From contig OY728130.1 in assembly GCA_963277665.1 (NCBI GenBank), forward strand, positions 1,367,026,393 to 1,367,090,392: DNA of 64,000 nucleotides, in the 5' to 3' direction. Below, piece by piece: positions 60,385-64,000 of this stretch (positions are counted from its first letter, which is position 1; each line of letters begins with the position of its first letter). Under the pieces are notes generated by a model. The model was not told the origin of the DNA and did not search any database. It saw only the letters and a list, made by a program, of their open reading frames with translations. Origin of the DNA: Viscum album. Lineage: Eukaryota; Streptophyta; Magnoliopsida; Santalales; Viscaceae. A program made the translations under genes and the position numbers.

Positions 60385-61419
60385 TGGGGCACCTCTATAG
60401 GGGGATATCCCTTATTTCTTATTGTACGGAGTGTCCATGTTTGGGATAGAAAGGTGAAGTGAGATGAGTCATGTGTGTGAGAGCCTCCTACTTACACAGT
60501 ATTATTATAACCACCATGGGTTCCTGGGTATATTTTATATGATCGAGTGATGGTTGCTGATCAACCCCAATTAGATGGGTTGGTACCCTCTGGATTGGTT
60601 GTTAGGCCAGGTGGGATTTGCCACTGGATTGGTCAGTTATAGGGCGGCTAGTTGGTTATAGACTTAGGAACTTCACCATACACTGGAAGGTGGTTCAGAA
60701 ACCAAGTAAGTCCAGGGGTATTCTGGGGATTTTTAGGATCACTCATGGTCACTCATTTATTTACATTTCTTGTTTACCTTCTGTCATACTAGTTTATTTT
60801 CAGCTTGCCTTGTTTACCTATATTATTTTAACCTATCTTTGGTATCTTTTTTTACGAGTTTTGTTTATAAAATGAAAAATGGTTTTATTGAAATAGCATG
60901 TAGCATATGATGGATTTCTGAATAAGAAAAATCATGTTGCTTTTTTTAAAATGTGAAAACCCTACTTTTGTAATTGTATTTCAAACTTGTGTCATTGGAT
61001 TGTTTTGGGAAGTGAGATTCTTAGATTCTATGGCTTACTTTAGCAACCCTGTTGATCATTTTTAATGATCACACCTATTTTTATCATTTCAGTTGCAGGT
61101 TTCCTTTACTCAGGTTTTCTTGGATGAGTTTCTCATCATTGGAGTAAGGTCATACTTTAGTTCGGAGGTGACCTAGAAGGTCACGTGGAGGTATGTTGAG
61201 TTGTTATGTTTATTTTTTTCGCTGCTCGAGTTCAGTTTTATTGTTTTGTTTATTATTGTTTATTTATTTATCTTTATGGGCCAAATCATTCCTAGTGATT
61301 AAATCCTGATTCCTGGAACTGGTTTCTAGCCCGTGGGGATCGGTAATTACCCTCGGGTCATGTCGCGGACTGTCTCGGGTGATCGGTTTAGGGTCGACCC
61401 AGGTTGGTTCATGACAAAA

Positions 61420-61435
61420 TGGTATCAAAAGAGGC
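61420..61435 (+). other. E4 primer binding site (Met tRNA type)
   Basis: TGGTATCAAAAGAGGC, three bases after the LTR end. The first eight bases match the Met-tRNA consensus exactly. Confidence 0.85.
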
Positions 61436-61734
61436 CCTTGATATTTGGGGTGTCTGGTAGATGGAGATTAGGACTATCGGGACTCGAGAGGTAGGTACAG
61501 GTAGGATGTCATGAACCTTCGCTTGTTCCAAACCTCGAGTCTCCAGGGGTAGTCTAGGAATTTATTCCTTGTCTTGTTCTAGTTTGTTTTAGATTGAGGG
61601 ATGACAACAGAGGCAGACCGTTGTTACCTCATGATTTTTCATGGAGTAGTGACCCATGTGGAGTCTGAGTGCACGGTTTAAGTTCCTCCTAGTTTTTGAC
61701 ATTTACTTGGGGCATGTCCCACTACCATGTCACC
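61436..61734 (+). other. E4 leader, cut by E5
   Basis: Non-coding leader of E4 after its primer site. No gag ATG or domain appears before the E5 LTR starts at 61735, so E5 interrupts E4 here. The last bases before E5 are TCACC, the candidate left target duplication. Confidence 0.6.
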
Positions 61735-62079
61735 TTTAACACCCCAATATTTTATAGTAAGTTATTTTCTTTAAAGTAATTCAATAGCTTGCGCTACACG
61801 CAACACCATGTTCAAGTACACCACGACTTACCAAACTAACCGTTAAAAACGGTTATGAATAGTATTAACTACATTTTGAATTTTATATACCCTATATAAT
61901 TTTAATATCCATATTATGTGTTTCTTATACATAATATAAGAACAAATATAATTTTTCAGATAAAATAAGTATTTTTTCAAAAAATGCAGTTTTGCCGCCT
62001 TTTAATAGAGAACCCTTTTTAAATCTAATATTTGACACTTTTATGTATTCAATTTTACAAAATAAACTTATTCTTTATA

Positions 62080-62830
62080 AGAAGGACATAAAAATTTAGT
62101 TTGGATCAATTTTAGGTGCTTTTCTGATAACTTTCATATTTTGATGAATAGTGAAAAATACTAAATTTTAATTGAAAACAACTTTTTTAATCAAAATAAT
62201 TTATAGTGTTAAATTATAAATTTGAATAGTTTTGAAGTATAATTAGATTATATTTTTATTATTTAATCCAATGTTGGTCATTGGAATAAATTTTACATTT
62301 AAATTGGACACAAACACATATCAATCTTTTGATATTTTTTACTTCTCAAAAACCCGCTTTCTGGTTTTGACAATGGGAATATTTTTTAAATTAATTAATA
62401 AAACTTCTATGTTTTGAATTTGGTGAAATAGACATCATTTTTGAATTTGTAATATCAAAATTATCTTTGGGTGAATTTTTGTTATTTTTCTAAAAACTTT
62501 CAATTTTTGATGAATATTGAAAAACATTGTGTTATTGTTTAAAGTCGGCATTTTATTTAAATAATTATTTTTAATTTAAATTTATTTTAAAGTAAAAATA
62601 AATACATAATACCTATATCAGTCCAATTTAATTCATTTAAGTCATTTTATAATAAGATTAGATATAAAAAAATTATTGAACTTTTTACCGTCTTTTACTC
62701 ACCTTCTAGGCACATTTGCAAATTTTCATAAAACATAATTTTACAGCTTTTGTGAATTGAATTTCAAAAATCTGAGAGACACGGTTGATATTATTAAGTA
62801 AAATTTCATTTAATAGGATGAAAATAATTT
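62080..62830 (+). repeat. Diverged internal duplication in E5 LTR (period about 366 bp)
   Basis: A TTTTCT-AnAACTTTCAnnTTTTGATGAATAnTGAAAAA block occurs at 62120 and 62485 with the same neighbours (a GAATTTTTG or CAATTTTAGG block before it). E3 LTRs have it once. The second copy looks closer to E3. Confidence 0.6.
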
Positions 62831-63811
62831 TTTGTGAATAGTAACTTTTGGATTTTATTTACCACGGTTAACAGTAAATAGGGTAATTAAAGGTAAAAAT
62901 GATATTATAATTACCATAACACATGTCCTAATTCTATTGGATAAGTTTATTTCAACCAAAATCAGACTTAGGAAAAAAATATGATCCTTTTGATCAATTT
63001 GGATTAGATTATGACATTTATTATTATTTTATTTAAAGAAGAGTTAAAAGTGTTAAATTCAAAGTTTATTCACTAAACCATTTTTAATATAGGGTTATAC
63101 ATAAGATAAATTCTATTATAAATATTAATTAGAAATCTAAAAATATTTACTACATCATGGTATTTTATTTTTAATTTTTTATACATTAAATAATTAAATT
63201 TATTTATAACACAATGATGATGTAGTAATTACCTTATTAATGAAAGATTAAAAATAATTGATATTATAAATATCAAAATAAATGTAAATTAAGACTTTTG
63301 ATGCATTAAACTAATTTTCTAGGTTAATATGAAATTTTAGGGTTGATTTAATGTATTTTTTCGAAGTAATCAAGTTTTTTTTACTTTCTCAAAAACCAAA
63401 TACTAAATAGTGTCAAAATTGACAGAAATGAGTATTTAAAAAAAATACAATATTATTAAATGATATAATATTTCTAAAAATATAATGTTCTTCCAAATAA
63501 CTTATATAATAATATATATGTCATTAATGAACCACTTTAGGTTCTCGTGGCATTTTATAGTAAGTTTATTAACCATGTAATATAAAAATACAAGAAGACA
63601 TGGTAAAAGTTAAACTATTTAACTAAGAATTAAATTTAAAAGATAAGGTTAATATGGTGACATAAACTTGTCTAAAACCTATTTTTGAGAGGATTTAGAA
63701 CCATCCCCACCTTATCCTCAAAATAAATCCATTTGGAGCCATTATAAACTGAAAATGATTTTATAATAAAATAATATATTAAGCTTTTTCTAAAGTGACC
63801 CTCACCTCTCT

Positions 63812-63818
63812 TATAAAA
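63812..63818 (+). promoter_or_regulatory. TATA box of E5 LTR
   Basis: TATAAAA in CTCTTATAAAAGGG, equivalent to the E3 boxes at 41150 and 32573. Confidence 0.6.
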
Positions 63819-64000
63819 GGGTACTTTCCCTTATCTCAAATTCACACATCCAAATCCATTTGGATTGGCCAATACCTGCTAAAATATCCTTCCAACTACC
63901 CTAAATTCAACCTAGATGCCTTAATTTGATCAGAAATCCAACCTAATGAGCCCTTCTGATCAAATCAAAAGGAAGCACTCGAAGAAAAGGTAATAATTTC

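Larger units (their letters stand above)
58019..61416 (+). mobile_element. E4 chromovirus 5' LTR (about 3.4 kb)
   Basis: It starts TGTCACATCCCAAC and ends GACCCAGGTTGGTTCATGACA, followed three bases later by a Met-tRNA primer site, so it is a 5' LTR on the plus strand. The end resembles the E1 LTR end at 3899. Inside: an A/T-only trinucleotide tract, a GC-rich C/T-heavy block (58480-59010) and a GT run. The 3' LTR and body lie beyond the window or were displaced by E5. No polypurine tract precedes it, consistent with a 5' LTR. Confidence 0.85.
61735..64000 (+). mobile_element. E5 LTR, U3 part (same family as E3, opposite strand)
   Basis: It starts TTTAACACC (family start TGTAACACC) and aligns by eye, as reverse complement, with 42767 back to about 40970. 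Shared blocks include the TTGCG-ACGCAA block (about 61790), TTTTTACCGTCTTTTACTCACC (about 62680), GGTTAACAGTAAATAGGGTAATTA (about 62865), the TATA box and the AAGAAAAGGTAATA end. No polypurine tract precedes it, so it is a 5' or solo LTR. It is about 450 bases longer than the E3 copies because of an internal duplication. It runs off the window. Confidence 0.85.

Noticed and set aside
60159..60392. His/Thr-repeat minus-strand ORF
   Set aside because: Translation of the GT microsatellite.
1..64000. Host genes, tRNA, rRNA, CRISPR arrays or a novel defence-type system
   Set aside because: None supported. Every recognisable coding piece belongs to a known retroelement domain and every one is broken.

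Overview
The window reads as a gene-poor, strongly AT-rich piece of a plant nuclear genome, most likely a large genome with slow removal of repeats. I found no host protein gene, rRNA, tRNA or CRISPR array. Everything recognisable is retrotransposon sequence at different stages of decay. The plant assignment rests on the element types: Ty3/gypsy chromoviruses with multi-kilobase LTRs and initiator-Met tRNA primer sites, an Athila-type gypsy, Ty1/copia elements, and L1-type LINEs that carry an RNase H domain. I cannot name the species. Element labels (E1-E5, C1-C3, A1, L1, L2) are mine.

Layout. 1-3899 (+): integrase end and 3' LTR of chromovirus E1. About 3900-18489 (+): a very decayed chromovirus E2 with a truncated 5' LTR, PBS, RT, RNase H and integrase relics, then an LTR-like block (11066-13770), a second copy of the pol tail, and a full-length 3' LTR. 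18490-19608: unassigned. 19609-28153 (-): copia C1, split by a LINE (L1, about 21250-25125, minus strand). 28154-30370: mostly unassigned, with a faint minus-strand Athila-like integrase tail. 30376-42767 (-): E3, the best preserved element. It has two 3.8-kb LTRs, PBS, PPT, a TTTTT target duplication, and gag-pol almost entirely in one frame. 42773-44093: unassigned, with primer-site-like and polypurine-like signals only about 90 bases apart. 44094-44713 (+): 5'-truncated LINE L2. About 45560-47800 (-): gag and 5' LTR of copia C3. 47800-50850: unassigned. About 50850-58018 (+): Athila-type A1 with gag, protease, a piece of RT, integrase and a possible extra ORF; most of RT is missing. 58019-61734 (+): 5' LTR, PBS and leader of chromovirus E4. 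61735-64000 (+): U3 part of an LTR (E5) of the same family as E3 in the opposite orientation, running off the window.

The elements do not work together; the window is a record of nested insertions. In E3 the reading frame is broken by at least twelve in-frame stops and one frameshift. Most stops whose ancestral residue is clear fit C-to-T or G-to-A change, as expected for silenced, methylated repeats. No new system is supported. The points most worth checking are the nesting order, the duplicated CpG-rich palindromic block in the E3 LTRs, the E2 double 3' end, the U5 deletion sealed by an AT run, and the miniature-element-like signal pair near 43.6 kb. Percent identities and base composition are by eye, not computed.
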